Shown here: positions 32,012 to 43,950 of the stretch, in pieces
How the letters are laid out: each line of letters opens with the position of its first letter
Numbering within the stretch: position 1 is the stretch's first letter
NCBI GenBank assembly: GCA_019828595.1
Contig: JAHQRK010000031.1
Location: 496,001-560,000, forward strand
Reading direction: 5' to 3'
Origin: Aphanomyces cochlioides
Taxonomy: Eukaryota > Oomycota > Saprolegniomycetes > Saprolegniales > Verrucalvaceae
Length of the DNA: 64,000 nt
Translations under genes and position numbers: made by a program
Notes under the pieces: generated by a model
The model's database searches: none
Told to the model about the DNA's origin: nothing
Seen by the model: only the letters and a program-made list of their open reading frames with translations

Positions 32012-32998
32012 TAAGCCCAGAACATGTCAACGTACCACATCGACAGGTTCTCCGCCATGGACGGAGACAAATGAACTTGTGCTTGCAAGTTGGTTGGATC
32101 TAAAAAGGGTCCGCCATAAGCCAAACCATCTTCAAAATGTAAACAAACTCATCCAATGGCGTCCTAGGTCGTAGCAACGAAGTGGCGTTGCGTAGTTCCA
32201 CCTTGGTCAAGGATTTTGGAACATCCCTGGGAGGTGCAACCAGTGGTGCTGATTTCGACGTCGGCAGCATAAAGTTTGGTCGCTCGTAAGTCTGCTACAG
32301 TATACAATGTTACGATTTCTCTTTCGTTGACATTATATAAACCTGATATGCGACCAAGCGCTGCTTTCGAGCATTTTCCAGCTAGGCAAGTATGATAATT
32401 AGCTTTTCTCGGGGTTGAGTCAAACGAAGTACCTCAGCGCGAAGTTCTTGAATCGAGTCCAAATCATTCGACGTCGATGTGATCTGCAGAGGACGCACAT
32501 ACGTCGACGTTGGTGGTGAAAACGTTGGCGCAGTGAACGTCGGTGGTGGTTTGGATTCGATTTCTTGTGGTGGAGGAGCTAAACAGGTACAGTAGTCTCA
32601 AATGATTGTTCGTCATTATGATGGCTTACCAACGACGGGCTTAACTGGGCTGTATTGTTGAGGCATTTCAGGAACGGCAACAGGCTTTGTCTTTGTCTGT
32701 TTTTCTGGTGATGGATGCATTGTATTGTTGTTTCCTTGAAGGCGATCCTAAGATGCAATTAACGACTGCAGCTACATGAGAATTCCTACCATTTCTTCAC
32801 GTTCGCGGCGCTGTTCTTCTTGCTTGAGTTGTTTTGCACGCTCTTTCTTCTCATTTTGCTCTCGAATCTAATTCAAAAGTTTAGTATATGCAGTTGTTTT
32901 GGGCGAACTTGTTCTTGCAACATGGAGGCGTAATCCATCTTGAGATTGTGCTTCTCCGTCGCTTGCTCTGCGGTTTCTCCTGTGAACATATTGACCAT
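32012..32998 (-). CDS. Small coiled-coil, proline-rich protein (CSPP-like?)
   Basis: Exons are too short to stand out individually but join cleanly on the minus strand. Start MVNMFTGETAEQATEKHNLK (32998), then YASMLQEQ, a charged helix (IREQNEKKERAKQLKQEEQR), a Pro-rich part and LENARKQRLVAYQ. A basic tail runs to TKVELRNATSLL. Introns are 40-51 nt. The final exon is uncertain: the best coding frame (GLAYGGPFLDPTNLQAQ, ending 32012) needs a splice I could not place. The YASMLQEQIREQ helix resembles the repeated motif in centrosome/spindle-pole CSPP proteins, a tentative link. Upstream 33000-33650 shows no supported gene. Confidence 0.5.
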
Positions 32999-33655
32999 GC
33001 CACGCCGACGAGACCTACACAAGACCCTCAATTGTCATCAACTCCGACACCGTGATCGCACATGTTGGAGACGAGGGAGGATAAGTTGTAACTGAAAGAC
33101 AAGAATACATCGAAGTTGCCAAATGCAGCTCAAGGAATCGGACGCTACATCTTCAAAATATCATCATAGAGCTATCTCTCTTGCACCGAGCGGACTATGC
33201 AACGCCACCAGCTTTGCAGTGAGGAGCAAAGATGCAAAGCAACAAGATCTTCAGCTCGTTTCTCCATTATAATACATGATCAAGAGTTCAGCGTCTCGTG
33301 GTGTTGACGCACATTAAGACTTCCTCCATACTGAAGCATTTCAGAGATTTCCCACCTGGACATTGCCCTGCTACAAGCCGTAGTCACATTTCATCTTTAG
33401 CCAGTATTTTTGTACAACCAACATTGAGCTCTTCGATAATTTTGCAGCCTCGTCCATGGGAGAGATAGCTCTACGAGACGCCAAATCAACTCAGCAGTGC
33501 ACTATCTTCCACTCAAATTTGTGGCGTTCGTAGTCTTTGTAGGATTTCCAATATCATGAGATTCTTGTCGACGATGGTGCAATTTTTAGATTTGGATTGG
33601 TGTTGGTTGGAGAAAAAGTTGCAAATTGAGATATTGGAATGACGTTCGGATACTG

Positions 33656-33700
33656 TTTCCGGATAATGACCTAGCCTCGTTTATCCGGATATTTTCGGAT
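33656..33700. promoter_or_regulatory. Promoter palindromes
   Basis: TTTCCGGATAA at 33656-33666 and TTATCCGGATATTTTCGGATA from 33681, 35-75 bp before the tRNA-binding protein start. Confidence 0.55.
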
Positions 33701-33732
33701 AGTGTGCATTTTGATGGGCATTTTTGAACAAA

Positions 33733-34692
33733 ATGAGTGCAGCGGAACAACTGGACAAGGTGAGGACGACGCCAATGATGGAAGAAGGCTAAGATGGCCA
33801 CGAAGGTGATTGCGGACTTGGAAACCAACTTGGGATTGGCTCCAAATGAGCCTGTGGAAAAGCCCAAGGTATGCCTTCGTCGTAGGATCGATTGCTTGAA
33901 TTTTTTCTTGAATCGTAGGCGGCCAACCAACAACCCAAGAAGGAAAAGAAAGCCAAGGCTGCCCCCGCCGCTGCTGCCGCACCTGCTGAAGAACAAGCTG
34001 AAATCACCAAGTTGGACATTCGTGTGGGCAAGATTGTCAATGTGTGGAAGCACGAGACGGCCGACAAGTAAGGGTTGAGAGAAGGTTGGACTTCACTCAT
34101 GGCATTTGTCTTGTAGGTTGTACTGCGAAGAAATTGATGTGGTAAGTAAAAAGCTCGCGTTCTTTGGACTCGACTGGGATGGCAGGGTGAAGATGAACCT
34201 CGTCAAATTGCCAGTGGCTTGGTCAAGCATTACTCGTTGGAAGAAATGCAGGTAAATTACATTGACGACCGTTGGATGGAATCAATTTTGTGTCAGGGCC
34301 GCATGCTCTTGGTCATGTGCAACCTCAAGCCTCGCAACTTGGTTGGCTTCAAGAGTCACGGCATGGTTCTTTGCGCCGTCTCGACCAACGAGGATGGCTC
34401 GGAAAACGTGGCGTTTGTTGAACCACCTGCTGATGCCAAGATTGGTGAACGCGTCTTCTACGAAGGTTTGACGGGTGAACCATGGACACCAGCGCAAGTT
34501 GAAAAGAAGAAGGTCTTGATCACGGCTGGCGAAGTACGTTTCGAGTGAGTGCACAGGGTGCTGAAGGGATTTGTATCTTTCTAGGGCTTGAAATCGAACG
34601 AAGAAGGCGTCGCCATGTGGAACGACAAAGTTCTCATGACAAGTGCAGGTCCCTGCACGTCGCCTAGCATTCGCAACGGCATCTTGAGATAA
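33733..34692 (+). CDS. EMAP-II/Arc1p-like tRNA-binding-domain protein
   Basis: Seven exons: 33733-33759, 33794-33868, 33919-34067, 34117-34141, 34186-34251, 34297-34533 and 34585-34692. A short Lys/Ala-rich linker precedes an OB-fold tRNA-binding domain: [29 protein letters not shown], with ASGLVKHYS next. The EMAP-II-like extension follows (NLKPRNLVGFKSHGMVLCA and VLITAGEGLKSNEEGVAMW). The family (Arc1p, AIMP1/p43, C-termini of some Met- and Tyr-tRNA synthetases) binds tRNA in the cytosol and delivers it to aminoacyl-tRNA synthetases. The first intron (34 nt) is the shortest here; starting at ATG 33794 instead would remove only a short leader. It ends 156 bp from the convergent gene at 34849. 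Confidence 0.9.
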
Positions 34693-34848
34693 ATAACAGC
34701 AAGTAGAGCATGCCGAAGTTGCCTTGCAAGCCAACCCTAGCTTTGGTGTGGTGTTTTCTTTGAGAGAGGCTTGATAAATGCAAAAAGAGAAGCACTCCAT
34801 CTCGTCTATGCATCGTAGAGTCGTGGAACTGCCGATATGAACATTGTC

Positions 34849-37661
34849 CTAATCTTGGTTTTCAAGCTGCTCGCGAAATTGTTGAGCAAGTTGTTGCCGT
34901 CGTTGGCTGCTGGCTGTGGCCATGAGAAAACCAGCACTTTTTGGCCGCTCAGTTCGTTTATCTTCATGGAATCTCATGGGGAGAGGCGGCTTGGCAGCGG
35001 TGGCCGGTCGAACTTTGACTAAATCGTCTCGTCGAGGGGTGCCAAAGACATGGACGCGCTCAAAGTGCAAGTAAGTCATTTTATCCACAACTATGCGCAC
35101 ATATCTACAGAAAAATGGGTTGAATGAAAGAGCATAGCAAGGCCGAACCTGCAAACGCTGCCAGGTTTGGGATTCCACCGAAGTGGTTGACTCTACATAA
35201 TAATTCAGTTTAAAGGTACCTGATGCAGTGGTCGTACTGGTGATGCGATGATTGTAGTGTCGACAGCAACTCCTTGAAGCTCTAGTAAACTTCGCCGCAT
35301 ACCAGGCTTGAGCAGAAGGAGAACATGACATGGAAAGAGTCGCGCTGCCACTTGGGGGTCGCTGTCCATGCAGTTCCAGATCTCAACAGTTGCGATGTCG
35401 CAGTGAAGACCCAAATCAACTTCCCACCATGGAGCTACAAGCATGTGTGAAAATGTCGTCAGACAAGCCACTTGCCTTGTTCTTCTTGAGTGTGAATTCC
35501 ACGACGGCTCATCGAATTGATCGCATTGGACGCGACGCCCAGTAGGAGAACAGAGCTTTGAGACGCTGTGACACCACGACGACGTGTGACGTCCATGTAC
35601 TTGTGTGCATTCGCAGGTTCATGGAGAAGTAATGCATCATTGAGGATCGATTGATGAATCATGTAGCCAATTTCATCCTTCATGGAAGTCTCTGCGGTAG
35701 GCTTGTGCAAAAGAAGGCTAATTCGTCGCTGGTGTTTAACATGCTCGCGAATATTGCGGCTGCTTTCCAAGTGCGGTAGATGGGCTTTCTTGTTGGTATT
35801 TCCTCCGTATAGAATGTCGTTGCAGAGGGCACACACTCGAACGTTGTGATACAAGTAGGACGCGGGGGAACATTTGGGGGAATCGATGGTGTGGAGGCCC
35901 CATTGTGCCCTCAGATCCAAAATGCGCTTCATCAAAACAACGCCCTCGAGATTAGCCATCTACGATGACACTTTCTTAGAAAATTGATCATGTGGAAGTT
36001 GTGCGTACTGGAAAAGCTCTTTCACATAAGCCACAACACTTTCGTTTCGTGATTGCCATGTTGCGATTGATTTTGGGGGACTGGCATGGAAATTCTTCAG
36101 GTGTTTCTTCTTGATTTGAAATTGAGCGAAGCGATGGAGCAGAACTTCCACGTCGAGTTAGTCGAGGTGTAAAAGGTTCGATGCCATAAGTCCATTGTTG
36201 TGGGAGCAAGGGGGGTTGGCTTTCCGTGCGAAATGATTTATTACACAGACAAAGTGGTGACTTAATGCTTGAAATAGACGAGGGCGGTGGTTCATTTGAA
36301 ACTGGTGAGCGAGGTGGACTTGAGATTCTAGCGGTCGATGGTGCGTCGGGCTGGCTTGGTCTTATGTCGAAAGGTCGTAGTGTCTTCAGACTAAGTGGTT
36401 CAATCTTCAAAAATATCTCGAAACGATCTTGAGAGAATTAAAACGTGACATTCGATTGGAGTGCTTCACGTACCGTCCTTCTCTACTTGCATCAAATTGG
36501 CAGACTTATAATCCATCGCAAGCTTGAGAGCTTCATGGTGGGAAGCAACCATGGATTGCATCACTTTCGTGTACAAGACGTTTGATCGATGGGGATACTG
36601 GGGTGGCATGGGAAGCTTTGTTTTCAGAATGGCATTGCATAAACCCAATGCAACCTCTAAAGGTAGACAGTACATCACAAACATCTCGGCAATGGACTAA
36701 ACTCACGTGGTCTCTTGGCGTACAACTCGACTTCATTCCACCAAAACGTAATTTTGCAAAGGCAAGTGGATGCAAGCAAGAGCCATCGAAGCTGCTGCCC
36801 CAAAGTATAACTTCGTCATTGGTATGAGTTCTTGAAGTGCAGGGGTAAGTACCTGGACGAGAAGTTTGACAAGTAAGAGTGCGCAGCCAAACATTCCGAA
36901 TGTGCACTTCGACTTAATGCAGAATGGTACCTAGCGATTTGATCATTGCATTCTTCAGCATTTTCGACCTAAGGACATGCGTCATTCAAACCATCAATGC
37001 AATTTTTAGCTTGTACATTGGACATTTCGGCAGTATGAGCGTAAACGATACAAAGATGCATCCACACTTGAACTGTAGAATGGACTCCCAAGTGGTGAGG
37101 AAGAAACGACGCCGCCAAATTCAAATAACCAGCAGCCTTTCGCCACACCTGAACGTTTGATTAGCAATGCATTCGCGGCAAATTGTTTCTGACATCTCGA
37201 ACACACACCACAGACGGATCTCGCTTCTCTGCAAGCAATGCTGAAATACACGCGAGACATAGTGCTATCATTCCCCGCTCCATTGATATCCAGGACAACG
37301 ATAGCGACACCGACTGTGGTATGCTGCTGTGTTTCCAAGGCAATGGCTGATTTGCTTCAACGGTGCTGTTGACCACATTCTGATGGGTTTCCAAGAGCTG
37401 AAGATACGTCGTGAGATTGTCCTCGAGGGGTTTCAGGTCGACTGTGTCGTCTCTTCCTTGGTTAGTTGATGGGAGCGCTTCAGCAAGCTTGCTTTTAACT
37501 CGACCCCTTCGGGCTACAATTTCCACCATGGGCTCACCACTGAGGGACTAATTATTTCATCGTAAGCCGGAAACCCCCGCAATGTAGCTAACTACCTTTG
37601 GTGGAGTCCACTCCGCTGGCTGAGGCATTTCGGCAAACCAAAGCATGTCGAGGTGCTTCAT
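34849..37661 (-). CDS. BRO1-like plus discoidin-like (F5/8C) protein
   Basis: A multi-exon minus-strand gene. N-terminal about 380 residues, starting MKHLDMLWFAEMPQ, resemble a BRO1 helical domain: PWKHSSIPQSVSLSLSWISM, then VWRKAAGYLNLAASFLPHH, VENAEECNDQIARYHS and FWWNEVELYAKRP. A Pro/Ser linker and two CX2C pairs (CGLC, CALC) follow. The C-terminus is a discoidin-like module (PWWEVDLGLHCDIATVEIW, ARLFPCHVLLLL, then CRYVRIVV and HFERVHVFGTP). BRO1 domains bind ESCRT-III in membrane remodelling; discoidin modules bind ligands or lipids. One intron (35435-35475) has GC..AG ends with the expected AAG|GCAAGT context. Splicing around 35170-35300 is ambiguous because all frames are open. Confidence 0.55.
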
Positions 37662-39096
37662 GGCTAATTGCTGCCGTTTCCTCAACCGTTGTAGCGTTTG
37701 GGTTCACTTCGATCGTACTTTATGTCTGACGGTTTCGCCAATGCGATTTCGTACTACTGTAAATTCTCAAATAGTACGGCTCCGCCAAATAGTACGGCAC
37801 CCGATGTACCACTTCATCCTAAATATAGTAAACTGAAAAAGATTATTGTTGAACGACATTATAAAATGTTAAAGGGAGCTATCAATCATCCACAACCAGT
37901 ACGTCATCCAAGTACTCCAGTGCTTCTGACAAAGCATAGTAGTCTGTCGATGAGTTATTAGTTGCTTCAGGTTCGTAAGTTTCACTTACAACTTGAAGCC
38001 TATATCAACAGCTTTCTTCTTCCCAGGCATTCTCCAAATCTCGAATGACGTCAGCACTCAATCATATCTTATACCTGTGTTGTCTTATAATTTTTACCAT
38101 ATTGACGATATTAAATTGAAGAGGAAAATTCTAATTGTACGGCACCTGGTAGTGCCGTCTTATATGAGAATGTACAGTATGTGACTGACAATCCTCTCAT
38201 GAGTGCGAAGGAAAATCCAAGACGTCAATGATGGACATTTGATAGTTGTGCAATTTCTGTCCACGCTGAAATGGATTTGGGTGAACCCATGCCACCGATT
38301 TTACATTGACAATCTGTCTACCGGTACAGTGTACTGTAGTGATTTCGTTTGTCAGGACCACGTTTTGGACTGGGGTCAAGTGCACAGTACAGCAAGGAGC
38401 TAATTCATGGTTTCATGCGAATGTTCATGGGTCGGACAAACTGATCTTAAGCCCGATCCTTGATATCGGTGGCTCATTCCATGGTGTCTTGAATTCTACA
38501 TGTCTGATGATGATATCTTTGTCGTAGATTTTCGTTCGACACAGAGCAGACGCATACCGTGTACTGTACTTCGTCAACCCACATTGGCCAATGTCACACA
38601 GGCCACACAGGCTGTGTGGTTTTCATCGACACCAACTGTTGCTCGCAGTACTGAAGTTGACAGAAAAACAATCCATCAAGTCATCCATCGAGGTAGCTTC
38701 CACCACGCACGCCACTTCGCGCACCCTAAAGATCTTCCCGTTACTCTCCATCTCCTGCAAGCTTCGTCAGGTGGCGTCGCGGCGTCGGCGTATCTTGGCG
38801 TGAATCTCGCCATGCCTGTCGTCTATCCTGGCTTCGATGATGCCCTTTCCCCATCTTGGTCGTCGGAGAATAATCTGAAAGTGGCGCCATTTTGTTGAAC
38901 ACGTTTTATTACGTAAAAACATAATTTAAATCTTTTAATTGGCTGAAATTGCTAATTTTTTAACCAATCAAATTAATATAAAGGACGAATCAAATAAACG
39001 ATAGTTGATTGGCTGAATATTATACTCCATCAGACGTGGATTGGCACAAAATATTTTATTTTGTCCAATTAAATGAACATACTCTGGTATCCATAA
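37662..39096. other. Intergenic, possible transposase debris
   Basis: No intact gene. Minus-strand broken frames at about 38200-38890 contain HWPMWVDEVQY and similar pieces that faintly resemble mariner/Tc1 transposase, without continuity. A short hairpin ACGGCACctggtaGTGCCGT lies near 38139-38158. From 38935 the sequence is AT-rich with several CCAAT-type boxes (ATTGGCTGAA) leading to HMG-CoA reductase. Confidence 0.35.
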
Positions 39097-39140
39097 TTAT
39101 CCGGATAACGACCAAGATCGGCAACGCTTTATCCGGATGA
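39097..39140. promoter_or_regulatory. HMG-CoA reductase promoter palindromes
   Basis: TTATCCGGATAA at 39097-39108 (perfect) and TTATCCGGATGA at 39129-39140. The second overlaps an in-frame ATG at 39137, which favours translation from the next ATG at 39182. Confidence 0.6.
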
Positions 39141-39181
39141 TCCATTACGCACTTCATTTTTCAATTGGAGCTGGACCAGCC

Positions 39182-41043
39182 ATGATGGTGATTGTGCTGG
39201 CCGCGCTCGTCGTGAGCTCCGAGAGCGTCCGTTCCGTGCTCGAAGAAACGTTTGCATGGTTTGTGCAGCTCTTGGTGGACAACACGCAAGAGTTCTTTTG
39301 GGGACTGATGCTTTTGACGTGTTTTTGCTTGCTCAGCTACATCATGGAACCGGAAAAGACAAAGCGAACGCGTCCAACCGCAGCCACGAACAAACCAAGA
39401 TGGGAAGTGTTTCGCGTGACCAATTACATCGTGAGCGCCATGTTTGTCGTGTCGCTGTCGCTCTTGCTTTCCCACCAAAACAAACGCGAGCAGCAACAAC
39501 ATTTGATGGTCTTTTACATTGCCGCGTGTGGTTGCATTCTGTCGCTGACGTACTTTTTCGCATTCTTTGCCGTTGGCTTTGCGTCGAACCAAGTGCATGA
39601 TGAATCCTCGGAAGATGAAAAGGAAGACGACAAGTGGAAGAGCACATCACCAAAGGCGTGCCAACCTCCATTTGAAAAAGAAAAAGTCAAGATGGTAATC
39701 GACGGTGATGATGCTGCAATCCTCAAGCAATTGACGGCCAAAGACCCAGCCACTGGTCGACCTCTCATGGCGTTGCATGAATTGGAAAAAAAGCTTCAAG
39801 ACTATGAACGCGCTGTGCGTCTCCGACGACTGTACTTTGAACAACAAGATCAACTCGACTTCTCGCAATTGCCAGTTGAAGGATACGACTATGGCAAGGT
39901 ACACCTTGCTCATAGTTTTGCGATTCTCATTCTGCTTAGGTGTATGGAAGTAACTGTGAGGTTGTCGTGGGCTACGTGCCGCTACCAGTTGGTTTGGCTG
40001 GACCGATCAAAGTTAATGGAGAAAATGTCTACTTGCCCATGGCTACTACAGAAGGATGCTTGATTGCCAGCACAAACCGTGGTTGCAAGGTGCTCAACAT
40101 GGGTGGCGGTGTCGACTCAATTGTCCTCGCGGATTCTATCACACGTGCTCCTTGTGTTCGATTTGCTCGCGCCGTAGATGCTGCTGCTCTTAAGGCTTAC
40201 TTGGACAATAAGGACAACTTTGAAGAATTGGCTGCTGAATTCAACTCGACCACTCGGTATGGACGCATGACTGCGATCAAGACTGTGCAATCTGGACGCA
40301 ACTGCTACGTGCGTATTGCTTGCAACGCCGGCAATGCTATGGGCATGAATATGGTCTCGAAAGGCACACTAGCGGTCTTGACCTTCTTGAAGGTTCGTTG
40401 TGCTTCTTTCATAAATCCTGACGATCCTTCTCTTTAGGCCAAGTTTCCTCTTATGGAACTCGTTGCATTGTCTGGCAACGTGTGCACTGACAAGAAGAGT
40501 GCTGCCATCAACTGGCTCGAAGGCCGTGGAAAGAGTGTCGTTGCTGATGCTGTTGTCAAGGCAGACATCGTGACTAAAGTGTTGCGAACGTCTGTGGACG
40601 CACTCGTCGACTTGAACATCCAGAAGAACCTTATTGGATCGGCCATGGCTGGCTCCCTCGGTGGCTTCAACGCGCAAGCGGCTAACATTCTCACGGCCAT
40701 CTTCTTGGCCACGGGTCAAGATCCTGCTCAAAACGTGGAATCGTCTAGCTGCATGACGACGATGGAAAAGACCGCAGATGGCGATCTCTACATCAGTGTC
40801 ACGATGCCTTCCATTGAAGTCGGCACTGTTGGTGGTGGTACTCACTTGGCGCCGCAAAAGAGCTGCTTGGGTCTCATGGGTTGCGCTCCTGATCAAACCC
40901 ACAAGGAAGTCAGCGAAAGTGGATCTCGTCGTCTGGCTTGTGCGATTGCGGCTGGTGTTATGGCGGGCGAATTGTCGTTGTTGGCGGCGTTGGCGACCAA
41001 CGAACTCGTCAAGAGCCACATGGATCTCAATCGCAAGAAGTAA
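39182..41043 (+). CDS. HMGR: HMG-CoA reductase (class I, membrane-anchored)
   Basis: Exons 39182-39898, 39940-40392 and 40438-41043. It reduces HMG-CoA to mevalonate with NADPH, the committed step of isoprenoid/sterol synthesis, at the ER. The N-terminal region has three to four hydrophobic helices (39182-39600), not the eight with sterol-sensing domain of animals. An acidic/Lys linker follows, then the catalytic domain: [28 protein letters not shown] (catalytic Glu), [11 protein letters not shown] (Lys), [10 protein letters not shown] (Asp) and LVKSHM (His). The protein ends five residues after that His at NRKK, so the Ser phosphorylated by AMPK in animals is replaced by Lys. Start 39182 is chosen over 39137, which lies in a promoter motif. 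Confidence 0.93.
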
Positions 41044-41113
41044 AGAGGAACATTTATATATCAATGACAAAGAGGATGCGTCGATGACCTATCGGTGCCG
41101 CCGCAAAAACTTA

Positions 41114-42141
41114 TTATTCCTGCTGTTGGTTGGATGATGGGGCTGGAATTCGCGTTCCAGGAGCGGAAGGTCGCCGTCGAATCGGCGTCACAAAAGTCTT
41201 TGTTGTTCTCTCAGGCCTCTCAGCTTTCTCGGGCCTCTCTACTTTCTCAGGCTTCTCCACTTTGCGTGGCGGCACAATCCTCTGGCGCGTCGGGTCGTTC
41301 AATCGATTCCGCAATGACTTGATCTAGAGAAACAAGGAAGTTTTGCACGGAATGGATCGTGTGACGTACTGTCAACTGATCCGTTTCATGGGTTCGCTTC
41401 AACCTATGAATTTCTTCCACTGCTTTCTGGATGGCGGCGTTCGTGGCCAGGAGTTGCGTGCGCACTGCATTCATTTCCTTCAATCTGTGTTCATCTTGGG
41501 AATTCTTGTACGCTAAAACTTGATCCACACGTTCCCGATGACGCCGCAGGATGCGATTCTCGTCTGCCAAGTGTTCAAGCGAAACTATGCGATCTTTCAA
41601 CTGCTTGAGCTGAAGTTTGTGTGATTGGTGCTTGGCTGTTATCTATCACAGTCGTGGATGAACCCGATCAGTCTTTTGATAGCTATTACCACTTGATGAC
41701 GGTGTACAATATGCATCATAACTTGCTGCAGCACTTCTTCAGGAAGTGATGCAATTAACCATGCTGACAAGAGAGATGAGTCTATCAAGAACTTTGAAGG
41801 TCGAGCTCTACCTTGATGCATCGGTTGGGCGTATAATCCATTCATGCATGAGACTTGCATGTTGCCCAGAATAAATTTAATACACCTGAGCAAAGATTAA
41901 GAAGTCAACCACAATAGGATTGAGAGAGTACGTACATGGAAGCGAGCGTTGGAACTTGCTTTGGCTTTGGCGCGTCAGCTACGGCGGCGACTACTTCTTC
42001 GTTCTTTGCGCGACAGCGAGCAACATGAATACTCAACGAAGCAGATCCGTACTCTCCATTGCAATGCGGACATCGATTCAAGACGAGACGGCCGCGACGT
42101 TCTTCACTCGATGGCGACGAGGCCAAGGGAACTATCCACAT
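41114..42141 (-). CDS. C2HC zinc-finger and coiled-coil protein
   Basis: The minus-strand start at 42141 (MWIVPLASSPSSEERR) leads within about 22 residues into a C2HC finger, LNRCPHCNGEYGS followed by SIHVARC, of the ZC2HC1/FAM164 type. Small exons follow (through MCIKFILGNMQVSC, then AWLIASLPEEVLQQ). Next come a coiled coil (IVSLEHLADENRILRRHRER) and a repetitive basic-acidic tail with VEKPEKVERPEKAERPERT. Introns are 45-51 nt. Frame continuity across all junctions supports one gene of about 250 residues. Function unknown; the family includes ciliary and cytoskeletal proteins. Confidence 0.65.
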
Positions 42142-42755
42142 CGCTTTGCTTGAGATTTGTACAAATGGATCCTTTTCGAATTTTATTTCAGAAATATCAA
42201 ATTTTTCATCTTTTTCTAAATTAATTTGTCCATTTTTAAGTATTTTATCAAACCTCACTCGATGGAGGGAACGATTCAACCTGCGAGCTCCTTGTTTATG
42301 CCATCTTATATGATTTTGACTCTCCACCTTCGACTATATCGACATTCCTCACGCTTCGTTATCAAAATGAGATGGAATTTATCGTTCGTCCAAGGAAAAT
42401 ATGGAGTATAATTTGATTCGACAAAATACATAAATTTCAACCAATTAAATATATTAAAATCTATCTATAAGACTCTCTGCTGAGTCCTCATCTCTATTTT
42501 TTATCTCATCCCTCTCTGCACTTTCAAGCACAAAGATACTCACGAGACCTACTACACGGCTTGATTTTCTTCAAACTTAACGCTCTGGTCAAACTCTCCT
42601 CAACAAGTATACAAGAGTTGTTTGAATAGAGATTACTCAAAGTTTTCATTTTTGAATTAAAGAGATTAATTTTTCAGCCAATCAAGTCACGTTATTCGGC
42701 AAAATAAAGGAGACTTAGCCAATGAAAACAGCGCATTTTATATTGAGATGGAAAG
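42142..42755. other. Intergenic between C2HC gene start and Rpn10 end
   Basis: AT-rich, with CCAAT-type boxes near 42677-42724. No gene seen. The first 100-200 bases should hold the C2HC gene promoter, but no CCGGAT palindrome is present. Confidence 0.5.
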
Positions 42756-43950
42756 TTACTTTTCGTCTTTCTTGTCACCATCTTTCTTCTTGAGCTGTTC
42801 CATGGCCGCGAGGATCTTGGGATCGTTTGGATCGACGCCGGGAAGTCCTCCCAACAAATTTCTCACGAATGCAGGATCAGCAAAAGGTGTGGCAGAGGCA
42901 GGGGCTGGTGCTGGAGTGGCTGGAGTGCCTTCTTTCTCAGGGGCCTTGGGGGCAACGACTTCCTAAAATCAATTGAGCACCCTCGACTACATCAATTGGA
43001 ATACCCTCGGTGTGGTAGGAGCAGCTGCGGCAGCTACAGGAGCAACGTCTGCCTTTGGGGCTTCCACGACAGCTGGAGCAGGTGGGTTTGGCTTGGGCTG
43101 CGCGGCCTCTTCAGCCTTCTTGGCTTCCTCAGCAGCGCGCTTAGCAGCAGCTTCTTGACGCGCACGTTCTTCTTCCATAGATACACGCAATGCCTATCAA
43201 AGACACAGCGTATAAAATAAGTAGAGAGCAAGGATAGTGTACCAAGGCAAGATCTGGGTCCATGCTGGGATCGACACCACCGTATTCTGCAAAATCGTTG
43301 CCGCCAGCAGCACTTCCAGCACCACCGCCCATGGCGACACCCATGTCGTTGTCGCCATGGAAAACTGGCGAAGAAACGAGCACATCAGACGGCAGGACAC
43401 CAGGAGGAACGGTAATCAAGTGGCTGTTTTGGTTGCTGTTGGCAGCATCGATAAATACTTGCAGCTTGGCAGCATTGTGGTCGACGTCGCCCATCGAGAC
43501 AACATCGACACCAATGTTGTTCTTCTTAAGCAATTTGCCAATCTTGACGAGAGATTTGTCGTCTTCGTCGATGGGAGAGCCAAGAAAGACAACGATTCGC
43601 GCACTTCCCTTCTTGTTGCGGCGATGTTTGAGTGCCAATTGGGCAACTTGGATCGCTTCTGCAAATTGGACCGTGCCACCAATCGACGTGGGTGTGATTT
43701 CATGCACGACATTGAGCAATTTGCCCACGTTATCGGTCGGACTCGCAAGCAGCGACACGGTTTTGCTGTGCACGTTGACCGTAGATGACATGGCGAGAAT
43801 GCCCACGGTGCTTTCTGGATTCGCATTCGTCTTGAACGTCACGAGGAGATTCACGGCATCTCCTTGCGCTTCAACGCGAGAGGGAACGTAGTCTCCATTC
43901 CGCATCCACTCGGACGTATCCACAACGATCATGGTTGATTCGAGGCCCAT
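42756..43950 (-). CDS. RPN10: 26S proteasome regulatory subunit Rpn10/PSMD4
   Basis: Exons 43950-43243, 43193-43005 and 42962-42756. The N-terminal VWA domain begins MGLESTMIVVDTSEWMRNGD and contains STVGILAMS, GKLLNVVHEITPTSIGGT and RIVVFLGSPID. The residues DPDLALALRVSMEEERARQ span the second exon joint and form one ubiquitin-interacting motif. An Ala/Glu-rich helix and a C-terminal tail with NLLGGLPGVDPNDPKI, ending in a Lys-Asp-rich DGDKKDEK, follow. Rpn10 binds polyubiquitin for the 19S particle and stabilises its base-lid contact. One UIM, as in yeast and plants rather than the two in animals. Confidence 0.93.

Noticed and set aside
41020..41043. Loss of the catalytic histidine in HMG-CoA reductase (NELVKSHM versus GHLVKSHM)
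   Set aside because: Counting from the C-terminus, the catalytic His is the one in KSHM, which is present.
43237..43891. Long plus-strand frames over 43.2-43.9 kb
   Set aside because: Antisense shadows of the Rpn10 VWA domain.
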